Shown here in pieces: positions 52,144-60,535 of a stretch of 64,000 bases of DNA. Source of the DNA: Pseudomonas fluorescens (GTDB lineage: Bacteria; Pseudomonadota; Gammaproteobacteria; Pseudomonadales; Pseudomonadaceae). A program made the translations under genes and the position numbers. Position 1 is the stretch's first letter, and the number at the start of each line of letters is the position of its first letter. The notes under the pieces were generated by a model that was not told where the DNA came from, made no database searches, and saw only the letters and a list, made by a program, of their open reading frames with translations. Where the stretch lies: NCBI RefSeq assembly GCF_900636825.1, contig NZ_LR134318.1, positions 4,325,501-4,389,500 on the forward strand, written 5' to 3'.

Positions 52144-53148
52144 ATGACCAACCAGACCAATCGCCAGTTCCTGCTCGCCAAACGCCCGGTGGGCGCTGCC
52201 AGCCGCGACACCTTTACCTATCAGGAAGTACCGGTCGGCGAACCTCAGGCAGGACAGATCCTGGTGAAAAACGAATACCTGTCCCTCGACCCGGCCATGC
52301 GCGGCTGGATGAACGAGGGCAAGTCCTACATTCCGCCAGTCGGTCTTGGTGAAGTCATGCGCGCTTTGGGCGTGGGAAAAGTCGTCGCTTCGAACAATCC
52401 AGGTTTTGCCGTCGGCGACTACGTCAACGGCGCCCTCGGTGTGCAGGATTACTTCCTCGGCGAGCCGCGAGGTTTCTACAAGGTCGATCCGAAGTTGGCG
52501 CCACTGCCGCGCTATTTGTCTGCGCTGGGCATGACCGGCATGACCGCCTACTTCGCCCTGCTCGATGTCGGCGCCCCGAAGGCCGGCGACACTGTTGTGT
52601 TGTCCGGTGCGGCGGGTGCCGTGGGCAGTGTTGCCGGGCAAATCGCCAAGATCAAAGGCTGCCGCGTCGTCGGCATTGCGGGCGGAGCCGACAAGTGCAA
52701 ATTCCTCATCGACGAATTGGGCTTTGACGGCGCCATCAACTACAAGGCCGAAGACGTGGTGGCCGGACTCAAACGCGAATGTCCAAAGGGTGTGGACGTG
52801 TATTTCGATAACGTCGGCGGCGATATTCTCGACGCCGTGTTGAGCCGTTTGAACATGAAAGCGCGGGTGGTGATCTGCGGTGCGATCAGCCAGTACAACA
52901 ATAAAGAGGCGGTCAAAGGCCCGGCCAATTATCTGTCGCTGCTGGTCAACCGGGCGCGGATGGAAGGTTTCGTAGTGATGGATTACGCCACGCAGTTTGC
53001 CAGCGCCGCGCAGGAGATGGCGGGCTGGATGGCCAACGGTCAGCTCAAGAGCAAGGAAGATGTGGTTGTAGGTTTGGAGACGTTTCCGGAAACGTTGATG
53101 AAACTGTTCAACGGCGAGAACTTTGGCAAGTTGGTGTTGAAGGTCTAA
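52144..53148 (+). CDS. Zinc-independent MDR NADP-dependent oxidoreductase (YncB/CurA type)
   Basis: 334 residues. N-terminal QFLLAKRPVGAAS is typical of the leukotriene B4 dehydrogenase/curcumin reductase branch. LSLDPAMRGWMNEGKSYIPPVGLGEVMRALGVGKVV follows. The cofactor domain has GMTGMTAYFALLDVG and VVLSGAAGAVGSVAGQIAKIKG with the AxxGxxG motif. There are no zinc ligands. It probably reduces alpha,beta-unsaturated carbonyls with NADPH. ATG 52144; no clear ribosome site. A REPIN lies after its stop. Confidence 0.92.
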   Translation: MTNQTNRQFLLAKRPVGAASRDTFTYQEVPVGEPQAGQILVKNEYLSLDPAMRGWMNEGKSYIPPVGLGEVMRALGVGKVVASNNPGFAVGDYVNGALGVQDYFLGEPRGFYKVDPKLAPLPRYLSALGMTGMTAYFALLDVGAPKAGDTVVLSGAAGAVGSVAGQIAKIKGCRVVGIAGGADKCKFLIDELGFDGAINYKAEDVVAGLKRECPKGVDVYFDNVGGDILDAVLSRLNMKARVVICGAISQYNNKEAVKGPANYLSLLVNRARMEGFVVMDYATQFASAAQEMAGWMANGQLKSKEDVVVGLETFPETLMKLFNGENFGKLVLKV

Positions 53149-53158
53149 ACCGCAAAAT

Positions 53159-53225
53159 CAAAAAATCGCAGCGTGCCGCAGCTCCTACACGGTTATGCAG
53201 GAGCTGCCGAAGGCTGCGATCTTTC
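53159..53225. repeat. REPIN 6
   Basis: Inverted REP pair, AAAAATCGCAGCGTGCCGCA with GCTCCTACAC, and GCAGGAGCTGCCGAAGGC with TGCGATCTTT. It is the shortest of the series and its right end touches the pyrF stop (53224-53226, complement). Confidence 0.9.
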
Positions 53226-53922
53226 AGGCGATTTCGGCTACGACCGAAGCCAACGCCTGCGCAGGATCGGTCGCCTGGCTGATCGGGCGACCAATCACCA
53301 GATAATCGGAACCGGCATCCAGCGCCTGGCGCGGGGTCAGAATCCGCCGTTGATCGTCTTGTGCGCTGCCCGCCGGGCGAATACCCGGCGTCACCAATTG
53401 CAGGGACGGGTGCGCGGTTTTCAGTGCCGTCGCTTCCAGCGCCGAACAGACCAGACCGTCCATGCCGGCCTTTTCAGCCAGCGCTGCCAGACGCAACACT
53501 TGTTCTTGCGGTTCGATGTCCAGACCGATGCCCGCCAGATCCTCGCGCTCCATCGACGTCAGCACGGTCACGCCAATCAGCAAAGGCTGCGGGCCACTGC
53601 GCTTGTCCAGTTCTTCACGGCAAGCGGCCATCATGCGCAGACCGCCGGAGCAGTGCACGTTGACCATCCATACGCCCATCTCGGCAGCGGCTTTCACAGC
53701 CATCGCGGTGGTGTTGGGGATGTCGTGGAATTTCAGGTCGAGGAACACTTCAAAACCCTTGTCACGCAGGGTGCCGACGATTTCCGCGGCGCAACTGGTG
53801 AACAGTTCCTTGCCCACTTTGACCCGGCACAGCTTCGGGTCCAACTGGTCGGCCAGCTTCAGCGCGGCGTCACGGGTAGGGAAATCCAGGGCGACGATGA
53901 TAGGAGTCTGGCAGGCGGACAT
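53224..53922 (-). CDS. pyrF: Orotidine 5'-phosphate decarboxylase
   Basis: Last step of UMP synthesis. 232 residues from ATG 53922, the normal length. IIVALDFPTRDAAL is at the N-terminus, then VKVGKELFT, the catalytic FLDLKFHDIPNTTAMA (Asp-Lys-Asp tetrad), VNVHCSGG, TPGIRPAG and DYLVIGRPISQA for phosphate binding. All catalytic residues are present. Upstream in-frame sequence is the promoter region and not conserved. It is convergent with the MDR gene over REPIN 6. Confidence 0.97.
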   Translation of the reverse strand: MSACQTPIIVALDFPTRDAALKLADQLDPKLCRVKVGKELFTSCAAEIVGTLRDKGFEVFLDLKFHDIPNTTAMAVKAAAEMGVWMVNVHCSGGLRMMAACREELDKRSGPQPLLIGVTVLTSMEREDLAGIGLDIEPQEQVLRLAALAEKAGMDGLVCSALEATALKTAHPSLQLVTPGIRPAGSAQDDQRRILTPRQALDAGSDYLVIGRPISQATDPAQALASVVAEIA

Positions 53923-54205
53923 GAATGGGCTCTCAGGCAGGTCGAAATCGGCGCGCATTGTAGCGGAACCGGCGGCAGCGCGGCACCCGATGATCGGTAA
54001 ATCGTCACGCCAGCCGTGATCAGCATAGCGCCCGCTGCTATTGTGTCGACTCCGATACACAGCCGACACGCCGCCAACACGCGCCAGCGCTAGCCTCGCC
54101 AGCCGCAACACGTCCTTACATCAGCACTTCCCGCCTCCCGGTCGGACGCCTATGCTGAAACCACAACTTCGCAGCCCATCTTGGTGGTTGGCGGCCTACT
54201 GGCAG

Positions 54206-54967
54206 ATGAACAGCCTCATGCAAAACATCCAAACGACCGCGAAAGATGAACCGAAAGACGACAAGCGCTGGAGCATCCGCGCGCTGATCGTCGATGACGA
54301 CGTGCCGATCCGCGAGCTGATGATCGATTACCTCGCGCGCTTCAACATCCACGCCAGCGGCGTCACCGACGGCGCAGCGATGCGTCAGGCGATGCAGGCC
54401 GAACACTTCGACGTGGTCGTGCTTGATCTGATGCTGCCCGGTGAAGACGGGCTGTCGCTGTGCCGCTGGCTGCGCGCCGAATCGGACATTCCAATCCTGA
54501 TGCTCACCGCCCGTTGTGAGCCGACCGACCGCATCATCGGCCTCGAACTGGGCGCCGATGACTACATGTCCAAACCGTTCGAACCTCGCGAACTGGTTGC
54601 CCGCATCCAGACCATCCTGCGTCGCGTGCGCGATGATCGTAGCGAGCAGCGAGCCAACATCCGTTTCGACAACTGGCGCCTGAACAGTGTCCTGCGGCAG
54701 CTGATCGCCGACGATGGTCTGGTGGTGCCGCTGTCCAACGCCGAATTCCGTTTGCTCTGGGTGTTCATCGAACGTCCACGCCGGGTGCTCAGCCGCGAAC
54801 AGCTGCTCGACGCCGCCCGTGGACGCTCGATCGAAGCGTTCGACCGCAGCATCGATTTGCTGGTGTCACGCCTGCGGCAAAAACTCGGTGACGACCCGAA
54901 AGCCCCACACTTGATCAAAACCGTACGCGGTGAGGGTTACCTGTTCGACGCGCGGGACATCAGCTGA
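54206..54967 (+). CDS. OmpR/PhoB-family response regulator
   Basis: 253 residues from ATG 54206; ATG 54218 is an equal candidate. The receiver has the acidic pair in ALIVDDDVPIREL, the phosphoacceptor Asp in VVLDLMLPGEDGLSL, Thr in ILMLTARCE and Lys in DYMSKPFEPREL. The C-terminal winged helix has LSNAEFRLLWVFIERPRRVLSREQLLD and SIDLLVSRLRQKLGDD, ending TVRGEGYLFD. It shares one base with the kinase gene (TGATG), so the two form a coupled system. The stimulus is not known. Confidence 0.93.
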   Translation: MNSLMQNIQTTAKDEPKDDKRWSIRALIVDDDVPIRELMIDYLARFNIHASGVTDGAAMRQAMQAEHFDVVVLDLMLPGEDGLSLCRWLRAESDIPILMLTARCEPTDRIIGLELGADDYMSKPFEPRELVARIQTILRRVRDDRSEQRANIRFDNWRLNSVLRQLIADDGLVVPLSNAEFRLLWVFIERPRRVLSREQLLDAARGRSIEAFDRSIDLLVSRLRQKLGDDPKAPHLIKTVRGEGYLFDARDIS

Positions 54968-56007
54968 TGCGAGCGCGCTTCGACACGCTGTTCGGTCGCC
55001 TGTTTGGCGTACTGTTTCTGGCGATCGTGCTTGCGCACCTGTTGGCGTTCAGCTGGTTCAAACTCTACGGGCCGCCCCCGCCACCTCCGGAGTTTGCCCA
55101 ACGCGGCGCCGTGCAGCAGACGCCCGAAAACCCTCATTACCCGCCCCCGCGCCCCTGGTTCGGTGGCCCGGTGGTGCCGCTGACCTTTCAGTTCATCACC
55201 CTGATGATCGCCGCGTGGTACGGCGCCAAACTGCTCAGTCGGCCGATACAACGGCTCAGCGACGCCGCCGAGCGACTCAGCGAAGACCTCGACAGCGACC
55301 CGCTCGACGAATCCGGCCCGCGCGAAGCACGGCAGGCGGCCTATACCTTCAACCTGATGCAGCGGCGCATTCGCGAACAGGTTCAGCAACGCGCACGCAT
55401 GCTCGGCGCCGTCTCCCACGATCTGCGAACGCCACTGTCACGGCTGAAACTGCGCCTGGAAAACATCAGCGATGAAAAGCTCCAAGGCCAGATGCGTCAG
55501 GACCTCGACGATATGATCGGCATGCTCGACGCGACCCTCACCTACCTGCACGAACAGCGCACCAGCGAAGCGCTGCAGATGATGGACGTGCAGGCACTGG
55601 TCGAATCGCTGTGCGAAAACGCCGAGGATCAAGGCGCTGACATACAAGTCAGCGGCCACTGCGCGCCGCTAGCGGTACAGCCAATGGCGTTGCGTTCGTG
55701 CATCAGCAACCTGATGGATAACGCCTTGCGCTATGCCGGACAGGCGCAAATCGAATTGCAGGATCAGCGCGAGCAATTGCTGATTCGTGTGATCGACCAC
55801 GGCCCGGGGATCGCCGCCGACAAACGCGAAGCCGTGTTTGAACCGTTCTATCGCCTGGAAGGCTCGCGCAATCGCAATTCCGGCGGCGTCGGGCTGGGCA
55901 TGACCATTGCCCGCGAGGCAGCGCAGCGTCTGGGCGGACAATTGAATCTGGAAGACACCCCGGGCGGCGGCCTCACGGCGGTCATTCTTCTGCCGCGCCT
56001 CTCATAG
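54967..56007 (+). CDS. Sensor histidine kinase with a short proline-rich periplasmic loop
   Basis: 346 residues. Helix 1 at about 9-31; periplasmic loop about 32-72 with two proline runs (YGPPPPPPEF and HYPPPRPWFGGP); helix 2 at about 72-90; HAMP-like linker. The H-box is MLGAVSHDLRTPLSRLKLRL (His near residue 151), N-box LMDNALRYAG, G1 VIDHGPGIA, F-box VFEPFYRLEGSRNR, G2 GGVGLGMTIA. The small loop suggests sensing through the membrane or a simple ion rather than a folded ligand domain. ATG 54967 overlaps the regulator stop. Confidence 0.92.
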   Translation: MRARFDTLFGRLFGVLFLAIVLAHLLAFSWFKLYGPPPPPPEFAQRGAVQQTPENPHYPPPRPWFGGPVVPLTFQFITLMIAAWYGAKLLSRPIQRLSDAAERLSEDLDSDPLDESGPREARQAAYTFNLMQRRIREQVQQRARMLGAVSHDLRTPLSRLKLRLENISDEKLQGQMRQDLDDMIGMLDATLTYLHEQRTSEALQMMDVQALVESLCENAEDQGADIQVSGHCAPLAVQPMALRSCISNLMDNALRYAGQAQIELQDQREQLLIRVIDHGPGIAADKREAVFEPFYRLEGSRNRNSGGVGLGMTIAREAAQRLGGQLNLEDTPGGGLTAVILLPRLS

Positions 56008-56021
56008 CTCCGCAGATCAAT

Positions 56022-56113
56022 TGTGGGAGCGAGCCTGCTCGCGAAGGCCTCAGCTTGATCCAATATCTCTTTCGTATGTACTGGCCTCTTCGCGAGCAGG
56101 CTCGCTCCCACAG
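56022..56113. repeat. REPIN of a second family (GTGGGAGCGAGC type)
   Basis: TGTGGGAGCGAGCCTGCTCG (56022-56041) and its near-perfect complement CGAGCAGGCTCGCTCCCACA, separated by about 50 bp. This is a distinct REP class from the GTAGGAGCTGCCG series. It sits 15 bp after the kinase stop. Confidence 0.9.
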
Positions 56114-56240
56114 GGGTTCAGTGGTGTTCATTCCATCTGTGTCCCACCCGGTACAAACCCCACATACCCCCGACACCCTGCGCCCTGACGCTGCATAAGC
56201 CGGTACACCCACCGGTTTTCCAGTCCAAGGAGTGAGCCCG

Positions 56241-57107
56241 ATGATCGGTAGCGTCAGCAACTACACGAGCTATACCAGCACCACCGCCACCCAGAACGCA
56301 CGCAGCACGCAACTGCAAAAAGAACTGTTCGCCAAGCTCGACAGCAATGCCGACGGTGCGGTGGATCAGGACGAATTGAAAAGCGCCCTGTCGCAAAAAT
56401 CCGACGACGGCTTGCTGGTCAGTCTGAGCAAACAGTTCGGCGATCTCGACAGCGACGCCAGCGGCAGCCTCAGCGCCGACGAAATGACCGCCATGGCGCC
56501 CCCTCCGCCACCGCCACAAGATCAAGCGCCGCACACGGAACTGGCCGACGCCTTAATCAGCGCCCTCGACAGCGACGGCGACGGCGCCATCAGCAGCGAC
56601 GAACTGAGCAGCGGCTTGACCAGCGCCGGCAGCACCGCCGACAGCAATGAAATCTTCTCCGCCCTCGACAAGAACAAGGACGGCACCGTCAGCCAGGACG
56701 AACTCACCGCCAGCCTGACCCCGCCGCCACCACCGCCACCACCACACATCAGCAGCGACGAACTGTTCAGCCAACTCGATGCGGACGGCGACGGCAGCGT
56801 GACCGCGACCGAGTTCAGCGGCGCACTGCAAGCCAGCACCAGCGCCAGCGCCAGCACAACCTCAACCACCAGCACTGACACCAGCGCAGCATTACTCAAG
56901 GTTCTGGACAGCGACAGCAGCGGCGGCGTCAGCAGCGATGAACTGAAAGCGGCTTTGCAGGCGGGGCGTGAACAACCGGATGACGAGCAAACCGCCTCGA
57001 CCCAGAGTACGACTGAAGCGCTGAACCGCATGATTGCCAACTTGAGCAAGCAGTACTCGCTGGAAAACACTGCGTCGGTGGGCAAGTATTTTAACGTCGC
57101 CACGTAA
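56241..57107 (+). CDS. Six-EF-hand calcium-binding protein with polyproline linkers
   Basis: 288 residues from ATG 56241 (AAGGAG nine bases upstream). Six canonical 12-residue loops: D34-E45, D70-E81, D110-E121, D143-E154, D180-E191 and D223-E234, e.g. DSDGDGAISSDE and DKNKDGTVSQDE. They are arranged as pairs, separated by PPPPPP (about 87-92) and PPPPPPPP (161-168) and a Ser/Thr tract. No signal peptide or membrane helix is visible, so any export would be non-classical. Related proteins are labelled XopAW-family calcium-binding effectors in some Pseudomonas annotations, but no secretion system is encoded here, so that is not evidence of effector function. Confidence 0.85.
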   Translation: MIGSVSNYTSYTSTTATQNARSTQLQKELFAKLDSNADGAVDQDELKSALSQKSDDGLLVSLSKQFGDLDSDASGSLSADEMTAMAPPPPPPQDQAPHTELADALISALDSDGDGAISSDELSSGLTSAGSTADSNEIFSALDKNKDGTVSQDELTASLTPPPPPPPPHISSDELFSQLDADGDGSVTATEFSGALQASTSASASTTSTTSTDTSAALLKVLDSDSSGGVSSDELKAALQAGREQPDDEQTASTQSTTEALNRMIANLSKQYSLENTASVGKYFNVAT

Positions 57108-57111
57108 GTTG

Positions 57112-57149
57112 CACTCCTGTAGGGGCTTCTGAAGGCTCCTACAGGAGTG
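57112..57149. repeat. Perfect 12-bp hairpin after the EF-hand gene
   Basis: CACTCCTGTAGG and CCTACAGGAGTG around a GGCTTCTGAAGG-type centre. It resembles a REP core and could also end the EF-hand transcript, although there is no T-run. Confidence 0.6.
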
Positions 57150-57159
57150 AAAGCAACCG

Positions 57160-57648
57160 ATAGAGATTGGTTGGTTGGCTGGCAGGCAGCCATCGCCAGC
57201 AGGGCTGGCTCCCACAGGGGATTGCATGCAGTCAGCGAGAGATTGGTCGGCTTGCAATTCCGAACTGCGAACACCCATGCGGCGCAGCCGCCTCACTCAA
57301 CACAATGAGCGCAAGCTCGAGTACCGCTTTTGATCTTAGAGCCCGTCGGCAGGCTGAGTGGAGGGATTGATCCGGGGGTGGGAGCGCAGCGACCGTTTGG
57401 CGCAGCCAAACACAGCGAGAGGAGGTGCAGCGAAGCAAACCGTAGGCGCTGCGTCCGGATCGATCCCGGAGCGAAGGAACCCCGAGCATTAGCGAGTGGG
57501 CCGAACGTCAGGGCAAAGCGTTTTGGTTACTTTTGGGCGTTTGCAAAAGTGACCCGCCGTAAGGGCGGAACCGTAATCAGCACCACCCACGGAAACGGAT
57601 ATTCACCCAAAACAATCTGCGCATGGTCGGCCCAAAGGCCGCCATGTC
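57160..57648 (+). repeat. Long structured intergenic element, copy 2
   Basis: About 490 bp, the partner of 46983-47483, in the same orientation 10 kb away. Compared with copy 1 it reads GCCAGC-AGG-GCTGGC, GTTTGGC-GCA-GCCAAAC, GTTACTTTT/AAAAGTGAC and CCGCC-GTAAG-GGCGG, so both sides of each stem changed together. It ends with the same GGTCGGCCCAAAGGCCGCC hairpin, six bases before the stop of the AI-2E permease gene. No protein is supported here. Confidence 0.85.
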
Positions 57649-58689
57649 CTAAACCCGGGCCTGACTCTTACTCCAATCCGTCAACAAACTATAAGCCACC
57701 GCCAACAACGTAGGCCCAATAAACAACCCGATAAACCCGAAAGCAATCAACCCGCCAAACACCCCGAGCAACACAATCACCAACGGCAAATTCCCCCCGC
57801 GGCTGATCAGATACGGCTTGAGCACGTTGTCCACGCCACTGATGATGAACGTCCCCCAGATCCCCAGAAACACCGCCATCCCATACTCACCCTTCCACGC
57901 CAACCAGGCAGTGGCCGGCACCCACACCAACGGCGGCCCCATCGGAATCAGACTGAGCAGGAACGTCACAATCCCTAACACCAACGCGCCGGGCACCCCG
58001 GCAATCAGGAAACCGATCAACGCCAGAATCGCCTGCGCCGCCGCCGTACCGATCACCCCGTTGACCACCCGCTGCACCGTACCGGCCACCAGCTCGATGT
58101 AATAGCCGGCACGCTCGCCGATCAACCGCTCCAGCAAACTGTGCACAAACGCCGCCAGCCGCGGCCCGTCACGGTAGAAAAAGAACACGAAGACCAGGCT
58201 CAGCGTCAGCTCAAGAATGCCGCCACCAATCTGCGCACTGCGCGCCAGCAGCCAATTGCCGACCTGCCCCAGATAAGGTTTGACCGAGACCATCAACGCC
58301 GCGCCCTGCTGGTCGATGCTGTCCCACATCGCCACCAGCCGTTCACCGACAAAAGGCACACCGCCGAGCCAGGTCGGCGCTTCGGGCAAACCGTCGACCT
58401 GCACGTCCTTGATGAATGCCGTTGCATCGCGCACGTGATCGGCCAGATTGAAACCGAGCCACACCAGCGGCGCCGCCACCAGCAACATCCAGCCCAGCGT
58501 CAGGATCGCCGCGGCCAAAGATTCGCGACCATTGAGCGCGCGGGTCAACAGGCGCATCAGCGGCCAACTGGCAAACGCCAGTACCGCGCCCCAGAACAGC
58601 GCCGACCAGAACGGAGCCATCACCCACAGGCTGGCCCCAAACAATACCAGCAGCAGAATCTGCACCAGCAGGCGATCGTTATTGAGCAT
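57649..58689 (-). CDS. AI-2E/PerM-family membrane protein
   Basis: 346 residues, with about seven or eight hydrophobic helices. It starts LLVQILLLVLFGASLWVMAPFW, and the conserved C-terminal part reads PMGPPLVWVPATAWLAWKGEYG, GTFIISGVDNVLKPYLISRGG and GVFGGLIAFGFIGLFIGPTLLAV, the family signature. Members export small molecules or act as Na+/H+ antiporters; AI-2 export is only one assignment. ATG 58689. Its stop lies six bases from the structured repeat copy 2. Confidence 0.92.
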   Translation of the reverse strand: MLNNDRLLVQILLLVLFGASLWVMAPFWSALFWGAVLAFASWPLMRLLTRALNGRESLAAAILTLGWMLLVAAPLVWLGFNLADHVRDATAFIKDVQVDGLPEAPTWLGGVPFVGERLVAMWDSIDQQGAALMVSVKPYLGQVGNWLLARSAQIGGGILELTLSLVFVFFFYRDGPRLAAFVHSLLERLIGERAGYYIELVAGTVQRVVNGVIGTAAAQAILALIGFLIAGVPGALVLGIVTFLLSLIPMGPPLVWVPATAWLAWKGEYGMAVFLGIWGTFIISGVDNVLKPYLISRGGNLPLVIVLLGVFGGLIAFGFIGLFIGPTLLAVAYSLLTDWSKSQARV

Positions 58690-58758
58690 GGAAAATCCCG
58701 GCAGAGTCAGTCAGCGAAAGAGTAGGCGAACACGCAGCGCGCGCTCGCCCGGCACAGC

Positions 58759-59577
58759 TTATCGCAACAGGTCGATGCGCAGGCCAGAGCCTTCGACACT
58801 GCCGGTTTCCATCCGCGCTGCACGTACACCCTGATTGATCAGCGCCTGCCGCCACGCCTCGGCCTTGGGCCCGGACACGGTCACGCGCAATGTCGTGTCG
58901 AGGTTCAAGCCACGGGAAATCAGGCGCAACCAGGTCGCATCCGGCTCATCGACGCGATCCGGAAAATCCAGTTCACCGGTGCTTTTGAGCTGACGCAGCA
59001 AGGTCGCCGACGTCGGCAGCAACTCGCCCAGCGGCGCAGTCGCCTCGAATTGCTCGACGTGCAGGTAGGCTTTGCGATTGCCGCGAGTGATGCTGTACAG
59101 CGCCACCAGCGTGTTGTCCCGTGGCGGCGCCAATCTCAGCAACAGGTACGCTTGTTGTTCGTCCGCCCCATACAACTTGGCATTGCCGAAGACCTCGTTG
59201 GCCCACAGGCTGCTTTCGCCGCAATCCCGGGCCTGGCACCAGAACAGCAGCTCGGCGTCCTGCTTCTGCAGGGCTTCGCGGGCGGCGGTAAAGGCTTCGG
59301 TGGCGGAATGTTCGGGCGGTAGCTCATAGGTCACCGACGTCGTTTGCCCCCGTGCCGTGACCTGCCCGTCGAAGCGCAACTGGCCGCTGATCTTGCGGAT
59401 CGAGCCCAACGGATAGATGCGTTCCAGCTCGGCAGCCGGCCGGTAATCGACGATTTGCGCATCGGCCAGGCGCGGCACGATTTGCAGATCATGACTGCCG
59501 GGCACATCGGCAGCGAACGAAAAGGCGCTGAAGCAGCACAGCGCCAACAGACTGAGTGACCGCATAGTCAGGCTCAT
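58759..59577 (-). CDS. DUF4892 secreted protein
   Basis: 272 residues from ATG 59577. N-terminal signal peptide (MRSLSLLALCCFSAFSFAA, within residues 5-23), so periplasmic or outer-membrane located. The domain begins DVPGSHDLQIVPRLADAQIVDY and includes ELERIYPLGSIRKISGQLRFDG, then LFWCQARDCGESSLWANEVF with a probable Cys pair, and AYLLLRLA. Function is unknown. ATG 59565 is another possible start. Same strand as the permease and the alpha/beta hydrolases. Confidence 0.82.
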   Translation of the reverse strand: MSLTMRSLSLLALCCFSAFSFAADVPGSHDLQIVPRLADAQIVDYRPAAELERIYPLGSIRKISGQLRFDGQVTARGQTTSVTYELPPEHSATEAFTAAREALQKQDAELLFWCQARDCGESSLWANEVFGNAKLYGADEQQAYLLLRLAPPRDNTLVALYSITRGNRKAYLHVEQFEATAPLGELLPTSATLLRQLKSTGELDFPDRVDEPDATWLRLISRGLNLDTTLRVTVSGPKAEAWRQALINQGVRAARMETGSVEGSGLRIDLLR

Positions 59578-59680
59578 CGGATCGGCAGGACTGTGTGGTT
59601 CGGGGGCGCAGCAGTATAAAGATCCATCGTGGTTGTCTCCCATTTCAACCCGTCCAGCCTCGACAGTTGCCCTCGGCAAG

Positions 59681-60535
59681 TCAAGGAATGGCGAAGAACC
59701 GATTGAAACAGTCTGCGACAAGAACCGCTCCGGCCTCATCGTTCAGGTGCAGATGATGACCACCCGGCAACTGTTCCCGGCTGAAGGGTAGCCGCTCCAA
59801 CAGCTCGGGATGTTGCGCCAGCATGCCCTGCCCTGCGACCACCAGATGCGCTGGACAGCTGACCCGCAAGGCGAAAGCCATTGCCTGTTCCTGAGTCAGA
59901 CGCAGCGGTGACGGCAGGGTCAGGCGATTGTCGGTGCGCCAGGTGTAACCGCCTGGCACCGGCATCAGACCGCGCTGAGCCAGTAATTCAGCGGCCTCGC
60001 GACTGACGGCCACCAAGCCTTTCATCCGCGCCTCGATAGCGCGGTCGAGGGTGTTGTAGACCGGTTTGCGTTTAACCCGCAGATCCAACTGCGCTTGCAG
60101 GGCCATGCCCATACGCTCGGCAGCGTTCTCGCATTTGTCTGTAGGAGGAATCACACCATCGATCAACGCCAGATGCGTGACGCGCTCCGGCAATGAACCG
60201 GCCAGCACCATCGAGACGATAGCGCCCATCGAGTGGCCGATCAGGCCGAAGCGCCGCCAGCCCAGTTGTTCGGCGACTTGCAGCACGTCGTGGGCGTAAT
60301 CCCACAGCGCATAACCGGCGCCATTCGGTCGGTGCCCGGAGTGCCCGTGCCCGGCCATATCCAGCGCAATGATGCGCAAGCCTTTGAGCTTCGGCGCCAG
60401 GCGGGCAAAGCTGTTGGCGTTGTCGAGCCAACCGTGCAGCGCAATCACCGGCAAGCCGTCCTCGGGACCGAACAAGTGCGCAGCCAGCTCGATATGCGGC
60501 AGGCTCAGGCGCACTTCTTCGAAAGCCGGAGTCAT
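59681..60535 (-). CDS. Alpha/beta hydrolase (first of a coupled pair)
   Basis: 284 residues. The oxyanion region is VIALHGWLDNANSFA (residues 30-44), then IIALDMAGHGHSGH. The nucleophile elbow is GLIGHSMGAIVSMVLAG (Ser near residue 102), a candidate acid Asp is in LALIDGV, and the catalytic His is in LPGGHHLHL near the C-terminus. Cytosolic, no signal. ATG 60535 overlaps the stop of the next hydrolase gene by four bases. Substrate unknown; esterase or lipase-like. Downstream lies the DUF4892 gene. Confidence 0.9.
   Translation of the reverse strand: MTPAFEEVRLSLPHIELAAHLFGPEDGLPVIALHGWLDNANSFARLAPKLKGLRIIALDMAGHGHSGHRPNGAGYALWDYAHDVLQVAEQLGWRRFGLIGHSMGAIVSMVLAGSLPERVTHLALIDGVIPPTDKCENAAERMGMALQAQLDLRVKRKPVYNTLDRAIEARMKGLVAVSREAAELLAQRGLMPVPGGYTWRTDNRLTLPSPLRLTQEQAMAFALRVSCPAHLVVAGQGMLAQHPELLERLPFSREQLPGGHHLHLNDEAGAVLVADCFNRFFAIP

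Noticed and set aside
56241..57107. EF-hand protein as a type III effector
   Set aside because: No secretion genes, hrp box or chaperone nearby; the label in similar proteins is based on similarity only.
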